64,000 bases of DNA from an uncultured Colwellia sp. (lineage in GTDB: Bacteria > Pseudomonadota > Gammaproteobacteria > Enterobacterales > Alteromonadaceae): assembly GCA_913020705.1 (NCBI GenBank), contig CAJWBY010000004.1:1-64000 (forward strand), in the 5' to 3' direction. A program made the translations under genes and the position numbers. The notes under the pieces were generated by a model. The model searched no databases. It was not told where the DNA came from and saw nothing but the letters and a program-made list of their open reading frames with translations. Positions 17,844 through 26,843 of this stretch are shown one piece after another (the stretch's first letter is position 1; each line of letters starts with the position of its first letter).

Positions 17844-18917
17844 ATGTTTAAAGGTTCCATAAAACACGTTCTATTAACGGTTATTTTCCTTTCAATTCCA
17901 GCATTAGCAAATAAAAGTGAGTTAGCAACAACGCCTAATGCATTAACAAATAACGCCGTTACGCAAATAATTTCAAATAACAAAGAGTATTTAATCTCCT
18001 TTTCTGGCCTCGCCAGTGGTAAAGATTATCGAGATGTGCATAACAACACTTATATATACGATGTTAATGAAAATAAATGGGATGAAGGAAGTCCGGTACC
18101 AATATCACAACCTATTGATGGTTTAATAGGTCGATTAGCAAGTGTTGCAACATCAATAAACGATACTGCTTATATCTTTGGCGGCTATACCGTTGCCAAA
18201 AATCACAGTGAAGTTTCTGTTCCTGATGTTTACGCTTACAATGTTGATAATGATCAGTACACGAAGCTTGCCTCCATGCCCGTACCTGTTGACGATAGTG
18301 TTGCACTAACCTATCAAAAAAAATATATTTATTTAATCAGCGGCTGGCATAACGACGGTAATGTTAATTTGGTTCAGGTATACAACACTCATACAAATAC
18401 TTGGGAACAAGCTACCCCCTTTCCTGGAAAAGCCGTTTTTGGGCATGCAGGAGGCATTGTCGATAACACCATAGTTATTTGTGATGGTGTAGGAGTTGAT
18501 GTCCATGAAAACATGCGTCGTAGCTACGCAGCTGAAAACGCTTGCTATAGAGGGGAAATTAGTAATAAACATCCCACAAAAATAAGTTGGTTTAAACTTA
18601 AACATCCTACAGGTACTTCACGTTATAGAATGGCAGCAAATGGTTTTATCGATCAACTAACAGGTAAAAAGGAAATTGTTTTTATCGGAGGAAGTGATAA
18701 CCCTTATAACTATAACGGCATTGGATATAATAATATTCCTTCACAACCAAGCGATAAAATTTGGCGATATCAAATAAAAAATAGTACATGGCAAATAACA
18801 ACAGGTAAAAGAGCTACGATGGATCATCGAGGACTATTGAAGCTCAATGATAAATTGGTAACGGTTGGCGGTATGGGTAAAAACCAAGAAGTGCTGAACA
18901 GTATCAATCAATACTGA
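17844..18917 (+). CDS. Secreted Kelch-repeat beta-propeller protein
   Basis: Exported protein of 357 residues. The start at 17844 is chosen because it gives the signal peptide MFKGSIKHVLLTVIFLSIPALA and is preceded by AGGACT. An upstream ATG at 17796 would add a hydrophilic tail before it. Kelch-type blades recur (AYIFGGYTVAKN, YIYLISGWHNDGNVNLVQVY and IVFIGGSDNPYNYNG), as in NanM-like sialate mutarotases and related periplasmic propellers. The substrate is not known and no sialic-acid genes are nearby. Confidence 0.8.
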   Translation: MFKGSIKHVLLTVIFLSIPALANKSELATTPNALTNNAVTQIISNNKEYLISFSGLASGKDYRDVHNNTYIYDVNENKWDEGSPVPISQPIDGLIGRLASVATSINDTAYIFGGYTVAKNHSEVSVPDVYAYNVDNDQYTKLASMPVPVDDSVALTYQKKYIYLISGWHNDGNVNLVQVYNTHTNTWEQATPFPGKAVFGHAGGIVDNTIVICDGVGVDVHENMRRSYAAENACYRGEISNKHPTKISWFKLKHPTGTSRYRMAANGFIDQLTGKKEIVFIGGSDNPYNYNGIGYNNIPSQPSDKIWRYQIKNSTWQITTGKRATMDHRGLLKLNDKLVTVGGMGKNQEVLNSINQY

Positions 18918-19039
18918 TCTATTTTCTGAATGCATAAAAGCAAGTCATCCCATTTTCATTGCCGATAAAACATTATATTTCATCACTAAAAATTTATTGA
19001 TATTGTGGAAAATCAAGGTTCATTTACTATACTATAGTG

Positions 19040-20026
19040 ATGAAAAAGCAAAATAATCTCTGCCAATATAAAGATCCCGAAGGGTATGTTTGCGAAGAAG
19101 CTGCAAATAATAATAATCGTTATTGTTATTGGCATGATCATTCTATCGATAAAACGGGTAATGATGTTAAGCAAGCCCTTGTTGACTTTGCAGGTTCGGG
19201 AGGATTAACACGCGGGATTGGTTTAAAAAATGCAGATTTAAGCCATATCGACCTAGTTAATCATCATGATAAAAAAGGCTACGACTTTTCTTACGCTGAT
19301 TTATATCGAGCGAATCTATTTGGTGCTCATCTATTTAATATAAAACTCAGTAAAGCCAGTTTAATGAAAGCTGATTTGAAAAGTGCCAAGCTAAATTGCG
19401 CCAACCTAGAACAAACCAATCTGTTAGGCGTAAAATGGAAAGGCTGTAAAATAGAGAATATTGTAATAGGAAAAAAGCTTAACCAAGAAAATTTAGCTAA
19501 AAAATCACTTAAAGAGAATAATATCGAAGAAGCAATCGACTACTTTGAACAAGCAGAAGAGGTTTATCGCGATTTAAGAAAGCACTCCGAGCAAGAAGGC
19601 ATATTTACCTTATCTGGCGATCTTATTCAAAAAGAGCTAACAATGCGACGCATGCAAATGCCCAAATATAGCCTCAAGCGTTTAACGTCAAAAATTGTAG
19701 ATTTATTCTGTGGCTATGGAGAAGCACCGCTTCGTATTGTGGGAATATCAATATTTTTGATATTAATCTGTGCAATATTATATACGTTTACTGGGTTGAA
19801 TTATCAAGGAGAATATCTTGCTTATAATTCTAACCAAACATCTACCGAAAATTTTGAGTTTTTTCTATCTAGTTTATATTACTCAGTTGTTACGTTTACA
19901 ACGTTAGGTTATGGCGATTTTACCCCAATAGGAATATCAAGAGCAATTGCTGCTATAGAGGCATTTACCGGTAGCTTTACAATTGCGCTTTTTGTTGTGG
20001 TATTTGTGAAGAAAATGACTCGTTAA
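19040..20026 (+). CDS. Pentapeptide-repeat potassium-channel fusion protein
   Basis: A 328-residue multidomain membrane protein. Residues 1-40 carry a Cys/His cluster (C, then EGYVC, then RYCYWHDH) that could bind zinc. Residues 60-135 hold pentapeptide repeats of the A(D/N)L type (NADLSHIDL, YADLYRANLFGAHL, ADLKSAKLNCANLEQTNL). A helical TPR-like segment follows (NIEEAIDYFEQAEEVYRDL). The C-terminus has two membrane helices around a pore with the filter TLGYGD at 288-293, as in two-helix K+ channels. A GTG at 19037 just upstream is an alternative start. It is probably a gated inner-membrane ion channel with a soluble N-terminal sensing part. Confidence 0.88.
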   Translation: MKKQNNLCQYKDPEGYVCEEAANNNNRYCYWHDHSIDKTGNDVKQALVDFAGSGGLTRGIGLKNADLSHIDLVNHHDKKGYDFSYADLYRANLFGAHLFNIKLSKASLMKADLKSAKLNCANLEQTNLLGVKWKGCKIENIVIGKKLNQENLAKKSLKENNIEEAIDYFEQAEEVYRDLRKHSEQEGIFTLSGDLIQKELTMRRMQMPKYSLKRLTSKIVDLFCGYGEAPLRIVGISIFLILICAILYTFTGLNYQGEYLAYNSNQTSTENFEFFLSSLYYSVVTFTTLGYGDFTPIGISRAIAAIEAFTGSFTIALFVVVFVKKMTR

Positions 20027-20229
20027 CACAACAAAAACATCTTTATTACATAACCTCGTAAAATATAACAACAATCGTTTGTTGTATCGAAAATATCCCT
20101 TAAACCTCAGTTCCCACGGTGTTATAATCAACAAAATGATTTTTTTAGTACTCTTGCAAATATAGAGAGAATGATGCAATAACCGACTCATTAAAAGTAA
20201 TAAGTCGTTCATTAAAATTGGTAAATATT

Positions 20230-20667
20230 ATGGCTATTCAGCAGCACAAAACTGGCGGATTTAGAGCGTATAAAAAAATCGGAGGCGTAGAGTATCAACT
20301 TTACTCTTTTGATAGAAAAGCAGCTATAAACCTTCAAGCTATGTTAGATGAAAAAAGCCAAATTGCCAAAAGCCTTCGCATGCCAAAACTGTTTAGTACT
20401 TGCGGCAGATTAGTTGGCCTTCGAGTTCGTACTTATAAAAAAACCAATAAACCAACTTTTCAATTACAATTTTCTGTAAACGGCAAACAAAAAAAAATTG
20501 AGCGTCAATACAAAGGCAGTTTTGAAAATAATTGGAAAATATTCCTTAAATTGTGGCGAGATAGTTTTAATCTATCGGCACTTGAGATTACTGAATTCAA
20601 ATCTGAGATAATTTACGCTAAAAGACTTTATATGCAAGATATTAGCAAGATAGAAAACTTAAATTAG
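20230..20667 (+). CDS. Hypothetical basic protein
   Basis: A 145-residue lysine-rich protein that I do not recognise. The ATG at 20230 follows an in-frame TTG at 20218. The first part, GGFRAYKKIGGVEYQLYSF followed by KAAINLQAMLDEKS, and the middle part, TNKPTFQLQFSVNGKQKKIE, look like two short beta-rich units. They resemble AP2-type or integrase arm-type DNA-binding modules, but no recombinase catalytic domain is present. It stands alone between the channel gene and proS. Confidence 0.65.
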   Translation: MAIQQHKTGGFRAYKKIGGVEYQLYSFDRKAAINLQAMLDEKSQIAKSLRMPKLFSTCGRLVGLRVRTYKKTNKPTFQLQFSVNGKQKKIERQYKGSFENNWKIFLKLWRDSFNLSALEITEFKSEIIYAKRLYMQDISKIENLN

Positions 20668-20891
20668 CGAAGAAGTTCTATTTTATCAGCTTAATACTTC
20701 CGTCGACTTCACTACCGACTTTTTCTTAAAGATTGATTGTAAAAACAACGAACATTTTAACTTGTCATTAATGAAGATAAGAACGCGATAAATTATCTTT
20801 CTCTCACTTTAGATTTTTCTTTTTCCTACCGCCCCGCCCTGATAGAATAACCAACAATTATATTCTCGATTTATTACGGAACCTTTAGTCA

Positions 20892-22589
20892 ATGCGCACT
20901 AGTCAATATTTGCTTTCCACCCTAAAAGAAACACCAGCCAGCGCCGAAGTTATCAGTCATCAATTAATGCTACGTGCGGGGCTTGTCCGTAATGTTGCTT
21001 CAGGTTTATACACTTGGTTACCTACTGGCCTTAAAGTATTAAGAAAAGTTGAAAATATCGTTCGTGAAGAAATGGAACGCGCTGGTGCTATTGAAGTATT
21101 AATGCCTATGGTTCAACCGGCTGATTTATGGGAAGAGTCAGGACGTTTAAATGATTATGGCCCTGAGCTACTTCGCATAAACGATCGTCATGATCGCGCT
21201 TTCGTTTTAGGTCCAACTCACGAAGAAGTTATCACTAAGCTTATTGCTAATGAAATAAATAGCTATAAGCAATTACCGCTTAACGTTTTTCAAATGCAAA
21301 ATAAATTCCGTGACGAAATCCGCCCTCGTTTTGGTGTGATGCGTGGTCGTGAATTTTTGATGAAAGATGCTTACTCTTTCCATTTAGGCGAAGAGTGTTT
21401 AAATAAAACTTACAATAAAATGTTTGACGCATACTGCCGTATTTTCGACCGTTTAGGTTTAGATTATCGTCCAGTAATTGCTGACACAGGTTCGATTGGT
21501 GGTGAAACTTCACACGAATTTCATGTGTTAGCAGATTCTGGTGAAGACGATATAGCTTTTAGTGACGGTAGCGATTTTGCAGCCAACGTTGAGAAAGCTG
21601 AAGCTATAACACCAAAAGGTGAACGAGCAGAAGCCACTCAAGAAATGAGTACGGAAGAATTAAAACTTGAACGTTTAATCAAAACCTCAAACATAGATTT
21701 AAAAACGACCGTAAAAACACAATTAGTACTGGCCTCTTCTGCTTTAGGTGAGCCAGAAAAATTTATTGCACTTGTACTTCGTGGAGATCATCAACTAAAT
21801 GATGTTAAAGTTGAAAACTTACCAGGTGTAGCTTCACCTTTAACGTTTGCAACTGATGAACAAATTTCTGCAGTTGCTAACTGTCATATATCTTCACTAG
21901 GTCCTATTGGCTTAAATATTGAAGTAATTGTAGATCATAGTGCGGCACATCTAAGCGACTTTGTCTGTGGTGCCAACGTAAATGGCCAATCTTATACTGG
22001 TGTTAACTGGGAAAGAGATTCTGGCGAAATCAATATCCAAGATATCCGCAATGTAGTTGAAGGTGATCCTAGCCCATGTGGTAGTGGTAATATTGTTATT
22101 AAGCGTGGGATTGAAGTAGGCCACATATTCCAGCTTGGTGATAAGTATGCACAAGCAATGAAATGTGGTGTATTAACTGAAAGTGGTAAAAATCAAATTT
22201 TAACCATGGGGTGTTACGGTATTGGTGTTTCACGTATTGTTGCTGCTGCGATTGAACAAAATCACGATAAATATGGTATTAAGTGGCCTGCAGCTATTGC
22301 TCCATTTCAAGTCGCTATTGTTCCGATGAATATGGCAAAATCTGCCCGTGTTAAAGAAACGTCAGAAGCCTTATACGAACAATTACAACAGGCTGGCATT
22401 GAAGTTATTTTCGATGATCGTAAAGAGCGTCCTGGTGTAATGTTTGCCGACCATGAATTAATTGGTACGCCAATATTATTAGTTGTGGGTGAACGTAATC
22501 TTGATGAACAAAATGTTGAAGTGAAGAACCGTATTACCGGTGATAAGTCACTCATGGCTATCAGTGATATTATGTCTTTATTTGCATAA
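20892..22589 (+). CDS. proS: Prolyl-tRNA synthetase
   Basis: Class II aminoacyl-tRNA synthetase of 565 residues charging tRNA-Pro. Motif 1 lies near [20 protein letters not shown], motif 2 at [19 protein letters not shown] and motif 3 at [20 protein letters not shown]. The central insertion of about 180 residues (an editing domain of the YbaK type) is present, and the C-terminal anticodon domain ends the protein. A ribosome-binding ACGGAACC precedes the ATG. The gene is followed directly by copies of a 51-bp repeat and a strong terminator. Confidence 0.97.
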   Translation: MRTSQYLLSTLKETPASAEVISHQLMLRAGLVRNVASGLYTWLPTGLKVLRKVENIVREEMERAGAIEVLMPMVQPADLWEESGRLNDYGPELLRINDRHDRAFVLGPTHEEVITKLIANEINSYKQLPLNVFQMQNKFRDEIRPRFGVMRGREFLMKDAYSFHLGEECLNKTYNKMFDAYCRIFDRLGLDYRPVIADTGSIGGETSHEFHVLADSGEDDIAFSDGSDFAANVEKAEAITPKGERAEATQEMSTEELKLERLIKTSNIDLKTTVKTQLVLASSALGEPEKFIALVLRGDHQLNDVKVENLPGVASPLTFATDEQISAVANCHISSLGPIGLNIEVIVDHSAAHLSDFVCGANVNGQSYTGVNWERDSGEINIQDIRNVVEGDPSPCGSGNIVIKRGIEVGHIFQLGDKYAQAMKCGVLTESGKNQILTMGCYGIGVSRIVAAAIEQNHDKYGIKWPAAIAPFQVAIVPMNMAKSARVKETSEALYEQLQQAGIEVIFDDRKERPGVMFADHELIGTPILLVVGERNLDEQNVEVKNRITGDKSLMAISDIMSLFA

Positions 22590-22597
22590 TAGACTTC

Positions 22598-22667
22598 ATC
22601 GTCGTTCATCCTGAACATCGTCGTTCATTGCCATCCATGGCACCTCGACATACCGTTCATCCTGAAC
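22598..22667. repeat. 51-bp hairpin repeat, one full and one deleted copy
   Basis: One complete 51-bp unit (22617-22667) is preceded by a 19-bp remnant (22598-22616). The remnant equals the unit with 32 bp removed between its two internal CGTTCAT direct repeats. The unit contains two small inverted repeats, TGCCAT-CC-ATGGCA and GTTCA-TCC-TGAAC. Two further copies lie at 31541-31642. It starts 9 nt after the proS stop. Confidence 0.85.
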
Positions 22668-22670
22668 ATA

Positions 22671-22703
22671 AAAACGCGACGTAATTGTCGCGTTTTGCTT
22701 TTT
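22671..22703. terminator. Terminator after proS
   Basis: A perfect 10-bp stem, AAAACGCGAC / GTCGCGTTTT with a 6-nt loop, followed by GCTTTTT. It lies between convergent genes and has A/T runs on both sides, so it probably works in both directions. Confidence 0.9.
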
Positions 22704-22729
22704 ACATTAGTGCTTTAAGCTTTAAGTTA

Positions 22730-24052
22730 CTAATCTTTATAAACAGGAATTGTTTGTAATTGTTGATCAATATTATTTAACATTTCACTGTATATTTTAG
22801 AATTAATATCACGATAGTAAAGCTCAAAGGCTTGTTGTGATATACCTTCCGGCAGGCCTGTTAACTCAGGTAAAAGTAAAGCTTCATCTGTAATATCAGC
22901 TAAGTGTTCTTGTACTTTTAATGCTCTTTCATCAGAATCAGTTGCAAGCATCGCTAAACGAGTCCCTGCTCGATCAGCCATCAGGTCAGCAAAACTAAAA
23001 CCACTGCCTCCCTTATTAGAATCTAAAAATTCTTTTAATTCACCTATAGCATTACTCGCTGCACTTGTTCCAAATAACTGGAGAGCAACCGAGTAAATAA
23101 AATGTTTTTGGATATCAACTCTATTGCGTAACTTAACCCTGGATCTAAGTGTATTTCGTTGCTGAACTTGTTTGGTTGATAGTTTTGAAATATCGCCAAC
23201 AAGTAACTCAAATTTATCGGTACCAAAATAAAGTACCAAAGCCATTAACGCCGCTCGGTTTTCTTCTGAAAATGACTCTCCTATTCCAGCTAGGTTACGT
23301 TGCTTGACTAAACCAAACATAAAGCCAACATACTCTGCGAATGAATATTTTAAGCTATTTGATTGTTCAATAGTTTCAACAAGACTTTGGTGATAAAAGC
23401 GGATGACTTCAACATCGCCATATAAAGCAAGTTTGTCACGTAAAGCAAATAAACTACTCTTATTGTTTAATGGATCATCTTTCATATTTTCAGATAATAC
23501 AACACCGACAGAAAGTTGGTCAGAAGTAATATCAACACTTTTTATCATATTCAATAATTCAGTACCAAACTCATCTTTAACATAAAAATTGGCCAGCCAT
23601 TCAGCCATGCCAATCAACCTATTTCCCGGTAATGTAATATTCCCAATATTTACAGTATCTAAATCTAAGCCTTCTTTTGAAGCAATAAGCATGACTTCAA
23701 TATTAAGGTACTTAATAAAATCAGGGATAGGTAGTTCTATAGAAAACTTAAGTAACGCATTATCTTGAAAGAGAATAATATCTGAGGTTAATGGTGAAAC
23801 GGCCCTATGACCAAAAGCACTTAAGCCATGAAGCTCAGACTGAGTTGCTTCTAGATAAATTAGCTGTTCTTCACTTTTGATTGATTGAACTAACCGTTGA
23901 ACAATACGTTGATTTTTAGCGGCCGAATTAGCATCAATATGATGCTTAGGCTGAATATGTGGCGAAGATTGCAATGCCATAAAAATAACAATGCTAAAAA
24001 AAGTAAATAAAAAAACGAAAAAGAGTAAAATTCTTTTTAACCAAACCTTCAA
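22730..24052 (-). CDS. Membrane-anchored envelope protein of unknown function
   Basis: A 440-residue protein with one N-terminal membrane anchor (LKRILLFFVFLFTFFSIVIFMAL) and a long predicted periplasmic part. The start is a TTG at 24052, the only start that keeps the anchor. Notable segments are ELHGLSAFGHRAVSPLTSD, NIGNITLPGNRLIGMAEW and GFSFADLMADRAGTRLAMLA. I recognise no family with confidence. It is convergent with proS and 98 nt downstream of the LRAT-like gene on the same strand. Confidence 0.75.
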   Translation of the reverse strand: MKVWLKRILLFFVFLFTFFSIVIFMALQSSPHIQPKHHIDANSAAKNQRIVQRLVQSIKSEEQLIYLEATQSELHGLSAFGHRAVSPLTSDIILFQDNALLKFSIELPIPDFIKYLNIEVMLIASKEGLDLDTVNIGNITLPGNRLIGMAEWLANFYVKDEFGTELLNMIKSVDITSDQLSVGVVLSENMKDDPLNNKSSLFALRDKLALYGDVEVIRFYHQSLVETIEQSNSLKYSFAEYVGFMFGLVKQRNLAGIGESFSEENRAALMALVLYFGTDKFELLVGDISKLSTKQVQQRNTLRSRVKLRNRVDIQKHFIYSVALQLFGTSAASNAIGELKEFLDSNKGGSGFSFADLMADRAGTRLAMLATDSDERALKVQEHLADITDEALLLPELTGLPEGISQQAFELYYRDINSKIYSEMLNNIDQQLQTIPVYKD

Positions 24053-24150
24053 AAGTAACCCTTAATCCACAATTTAAATTAGGGGTTATTCTGATTGTCT
24101 TAGAGGTAAATGTATAGTAATAAATCCCCAAAACCAGCTATTTAATAACA

Positions 24151-24741
24151 TTAACAATCACAAATATCCCAATAGATTTTCTTATCAAACAACTTGGCCA
24201 AACGAATATTTAGTTCTTTAAATGTACTTAAGTTACTGTCATGAGGTCTAAAACACTGCCAAATAAACTGGTGACAATTATTGTCAATAACATGATAATC
24301 GAGGCATTGAAAAATTTGTTTTTGAGCTCTGCTCGCCGCAATTTCGTCTGCTATAGGTTTAGCTTTTGAATCGCATGCTATAAAAATATTTTTACCTGAT
24401 CGCTCTTTGGTAAAACGAGTCACTGAAATAGGTTTAATAAGACCATTACCATCGAGTTCTATAATGGTATTATCTCCCACCCAAATGCCTGTATGCTCTA
24501 ACAACCCACCAATACCACAACAAACAAGTGAGCCGATTTCTGGTTTTACTTTCTCCTCTGTACTAAATAAATCAGTTGGATAGGTAGCAATGGGAGATTC
24601 ATGTCGTTTGAGCATACTGTAACTTTCCGCATCACGAGAATAACGGCGTTTTCTTTGCTGCTCTTTTCTGTCGTCAGCTAATTCTTTCATAGCAAATATT
24701 GAAGCAGCTGCAGCTCCTAACCATAATAACGGTAATGGCAT
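24151..24741 (-). CDS. LRAT-like (NlpC/P60 superfamily) membrane protein
   Basis: A 196-residue protein with a hydrophobic N-terminus (MPLPLLWLGAAAASIFAMK) and a permuted papain-fold domain of the LRAT kind. The His motif is LEHTGIWVGDNTIIELDGNG at about residues 80-99, and the catalytic Cys sits in DNNCHQFIWQC near residue 155. Family members are acyltransferases, thioesterases or peptidases. The ATG at 24741 is chosen because AGAGGTG lies just before it; an in-frame TTG 18 nt upstream is less likely. The substrate is unknown. Confidence 0.75.
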   Translation of the reverse strand: MPLPLLWLGAAAASIFAMKELADDRKEQQRKRRYSRDAESYSMLKRHESPIATYPTDLFSTEEKVKPEIGSLVCCGIGGLLEHTGIWVGDNTIIELDGNGLIKPISVTRFTKERSGKNIFIACDSKAKPIADEIAASRAQKQIFQCLDYHVIDNNCHQFIWQCFRPHDSNLSTFKELNIRLAKLFDKKIYWDICDC

Positions 24742-24908
24742 ATCACACCTCTTGCTCAAATTTCATTCGTTTAATAACAAGATGCCTCTTTTATTTCATT
24801 AATGCTATAAGAAAGTTGCAAGTAACTGTTTCAAAGCTGCTAATTATTAGTGACAATGAAGATTGGATCATCAACCACACTTAAAAAATATTTTATAAGA
24901 AGCCTGTA

Positions 24909-26123
24909 ATGAAAAACATCAATAAATCTTCAAAACTAAATAATGTCTGCTATGAAATTAGAGGGCAAATTGCAGCAGAAGCTCGAAAATTAGAAGATGA
25001 AGGACATAAAATATTAAAACTTAATATTGGTAACCCTGCCCCATTTGGCTTTGCCGCTCCGGATGATATTTTAAAAGATGTAATTCGTAATCTCCCTACT
25101 GCGCAGGGCTATTGTGAGTCCAAAGGAATATACTCTGCTCGTGTTGCTGTTATGCAATACTTTCAGCAGCAAGGAATCTTAGATGTAAGTGTTGAAGACA
25201 TTTTTATTGGAAATGGTGTGAGTGAATTAATAGTAATGGCAATGCAAGCATTACTTAATAATGATGATGAAGTATTGATACCTGCGCCTGATTATCCATT
25301 ATGGACAGCATCCGTTGCTCTTTCAGGAGGTAAAGCTATTCATTATCGTTGTGATGAAGAAAACCAATGGTTTCCTGATTTGCAAGATATTGCGGATAAA
25401 ATTAATGATAAAACTAAAGCAATAGTCCTTATCAATCCGAATAATCCAACGGGTGCTGTTTATAGCGAAGAAGTGCTAAGAGGCATTATTGATTTAGCAC
25501 GTAAACATGACCTCATTATTTTTAGTGACGAAATCTACGATAAAATTTTGTATGATCAAGCAACGCATATACCTACGGCAAGTTTGGCTCAAGATGTATT
25601 AATTATAACGATGGGTGGCTTGTCAAAGAATTATCGTATCGCTGGTTTTCGCGCAGGTTGGATGGTTATTAGTGGCCCTAAGTTTCATGCTGAAGATTAT
25701 CTTGAAGGTTTAAATATTCTTGCTTCAATGCGCTTGTGTGCCAACGTACCTTGTCAACATGCCATTCAAACAGCACTTGGTGGCTATCAGAGTATTAATG
25801 AATTAATTAAAGATGACGGGCGTTTAATCAAACAACGAAATCTAGCGCATAAAATGATCAATGATATCGATGGTTTATCCTGTAATCCAGCAATGGGCGC
25901 ACTATATTTATTTGTAAAAGTCGATCAAGAAAAATTTAACATTGTTGATGATGAAAGAATGATTTTAGATTTACTTAAACAAGAAAAAATTCTCTTGGTG
26001 CATGGCAGTGCATTCAACATTAAAGAAAAGAATTACTTTAGATTAGTTTTTTTACCGCATGTTGACGAGTTAATACCTGCAATGGATAAACTTAAAAACT
26101 TTTTCAGTACCTATAGTCAGTAA
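24909..26123 (+). CDS. alaA: Alanine-synthesising aminotransferase AlaA
   Basis: Fold-type I PLP aminotransferase of 404 residues making alanine from pyruvate and glutamate. The PLP lysine is Lys240 in GGLSKNYRIAGFRAGW. The segments NIGNPAPFGF, LINPNNPTGAVY and SDEIYDKILY match the AlaA (YfbQ) group closely. As in Escherichia coli, a yfbR gene follows on the same strand 26 nt downstream, which supports the assignment. Confidence 0.93.
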   Translation: MKNINKSSKLNNVCYEIRGQIAAEARKLEDEGHKILKLNIGNPAPFGFAAPDDILKDVIRNLPTAQGYCESKGIYSARVAVMQYFQQQGILDVSVEDIFIGNGVSELIVMAMQALLNNDDEVLIPAPDYPLWTASVALSGGKAIHYRCDEENQWFPDLQDIADKINDKTKAIVLINPNNPTGAVYSEEVLRGIIDLARKHDLIIFSDEIYDKILYDQATHIPTASLAQDVLIITMGGLSKNYRIAGFRAGWMVISGPKFHAEDYLEGLNILASMRLCANVPCQHAIQTALGGYQSINELIKDDGRLIKQRNLAHKMINDIDGLSCNPAMGALYLFVKVDQEKFNIVDDERMILDLLKQEKILLVHGSAFNIKEKNYFRLVFLPHVDELIPAMDKLKNFFSTYSQ

Positions 26124-26149
26124 TTATTAATTTTACAAAGGAAATAAAA

Positions 26150-26743
26150 ATGCAAAGCACTTTTTTAGCATGGATGTTCAGAATGCCATTGATCAAACGT
26201 TGGGCATTAATGTTCTGTGTAAAGCCAGAAAATGTAGCTGAGCATTCACATCAAGTAGCTATTGTGGCTCATTTATTAGCTGTGATTAAAAACAAAAAGT
26301 TTAACGGAAATATAAATGCCGATAGAGTTGCAACTATTGCTTTATATCATGAAGCCAGCGAAACTCGATACGGCGATATAGTTAGCCCTACAAAATACGC
26401 CAACAAGGAAATAGCACGAGAATTCAAGAAGATAGAGTACTTAGCCGAAAAGGAATGCTTAGCGTCTTTACCTGAGGAGTTTCAAGAAATATTTTCAGAT
26501 ATTATTGTTCAAGATAACGTTGAAGTGCATTACAAAGCGATTGTAAAAGCGGCAGACATTCTAGTGGCCTATATCAAAGCTATCGATGAATTAAACCATC
26601 AGAATCCTGAGTTTGCTCATGTAAAGGAGCGACTGGAACTAAAACTTGATGAATTAAAAAAAGATATGCCTGAAGTTGAATATTTTATGGAAATGTTTTT
26701 GAAAGCCTGCTCAGCAACAGTTGATAAATTAAGCCAACGTTAA
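26150..26743 (+). CDS. yfbR: 5'-deoxynucleotidase YfbR (HD domain)
   Basis: HD-domain phosphohydrolase of 197 residues that dephosphorylates deoxyribonucleoside 5'-monophosphates. The metal ligands are in ENVAEHSHQVAIVAHLLA (His34 region) and ALYHEASETRYGD, with the last Asp in VKAADILVAYIKA. Length and motifs match YfbR. AAGGAAAT precedes the ATG, and the gene is probably cotranscribed with alaA. Confidence 0.95.
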   Translation: MQSTFLAWMFRMPLIKRWALMFCVKPENVAEHSHQVAIVAHLLAVIKNKKFNGNINADRVATIALYHEASETRYGDIVSPTKYANKEIAREFKKIEYLAEKECLASLPEEFQEIFSDIIVQDNVEVHYKAIVKAADILVAYIKAIDELNHQNPEFAHVKERLELKLDELKKDMPEVEYFMEMFLKACSATVDKLSQR

Positions 26744-26768
26744 GTAACAGGTAAATAGCTAAAAAGCA

Positions 26769-26817
26769 CCGACTCAAATTTATCTACACTGTAGATTACT
26801 GCTTGAGTTGGCGATTT
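26769..26817. terminator. Hairpin between convergent yfbR and HD-GYP genes
   Basis: An outer stem CCGACTCAA / TTGAGTTGG (one G-T pair) encloses a perfect inner stem ATCTACA / TGTAGAT. A short CGATTTTAT follows. It probably terminates yfbR transcription. Confidence 0.55.
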
Positions 26818-26843
26818 TATTTAGGTGATGTATAGTTCGGGTG

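Noticed and set aside
22598..22667. CRISPR array
   Set aside because: The units are tandem and contiguous, with no unique spacers, and there are no cas genes; the unit carries two hairpins like a REP element.
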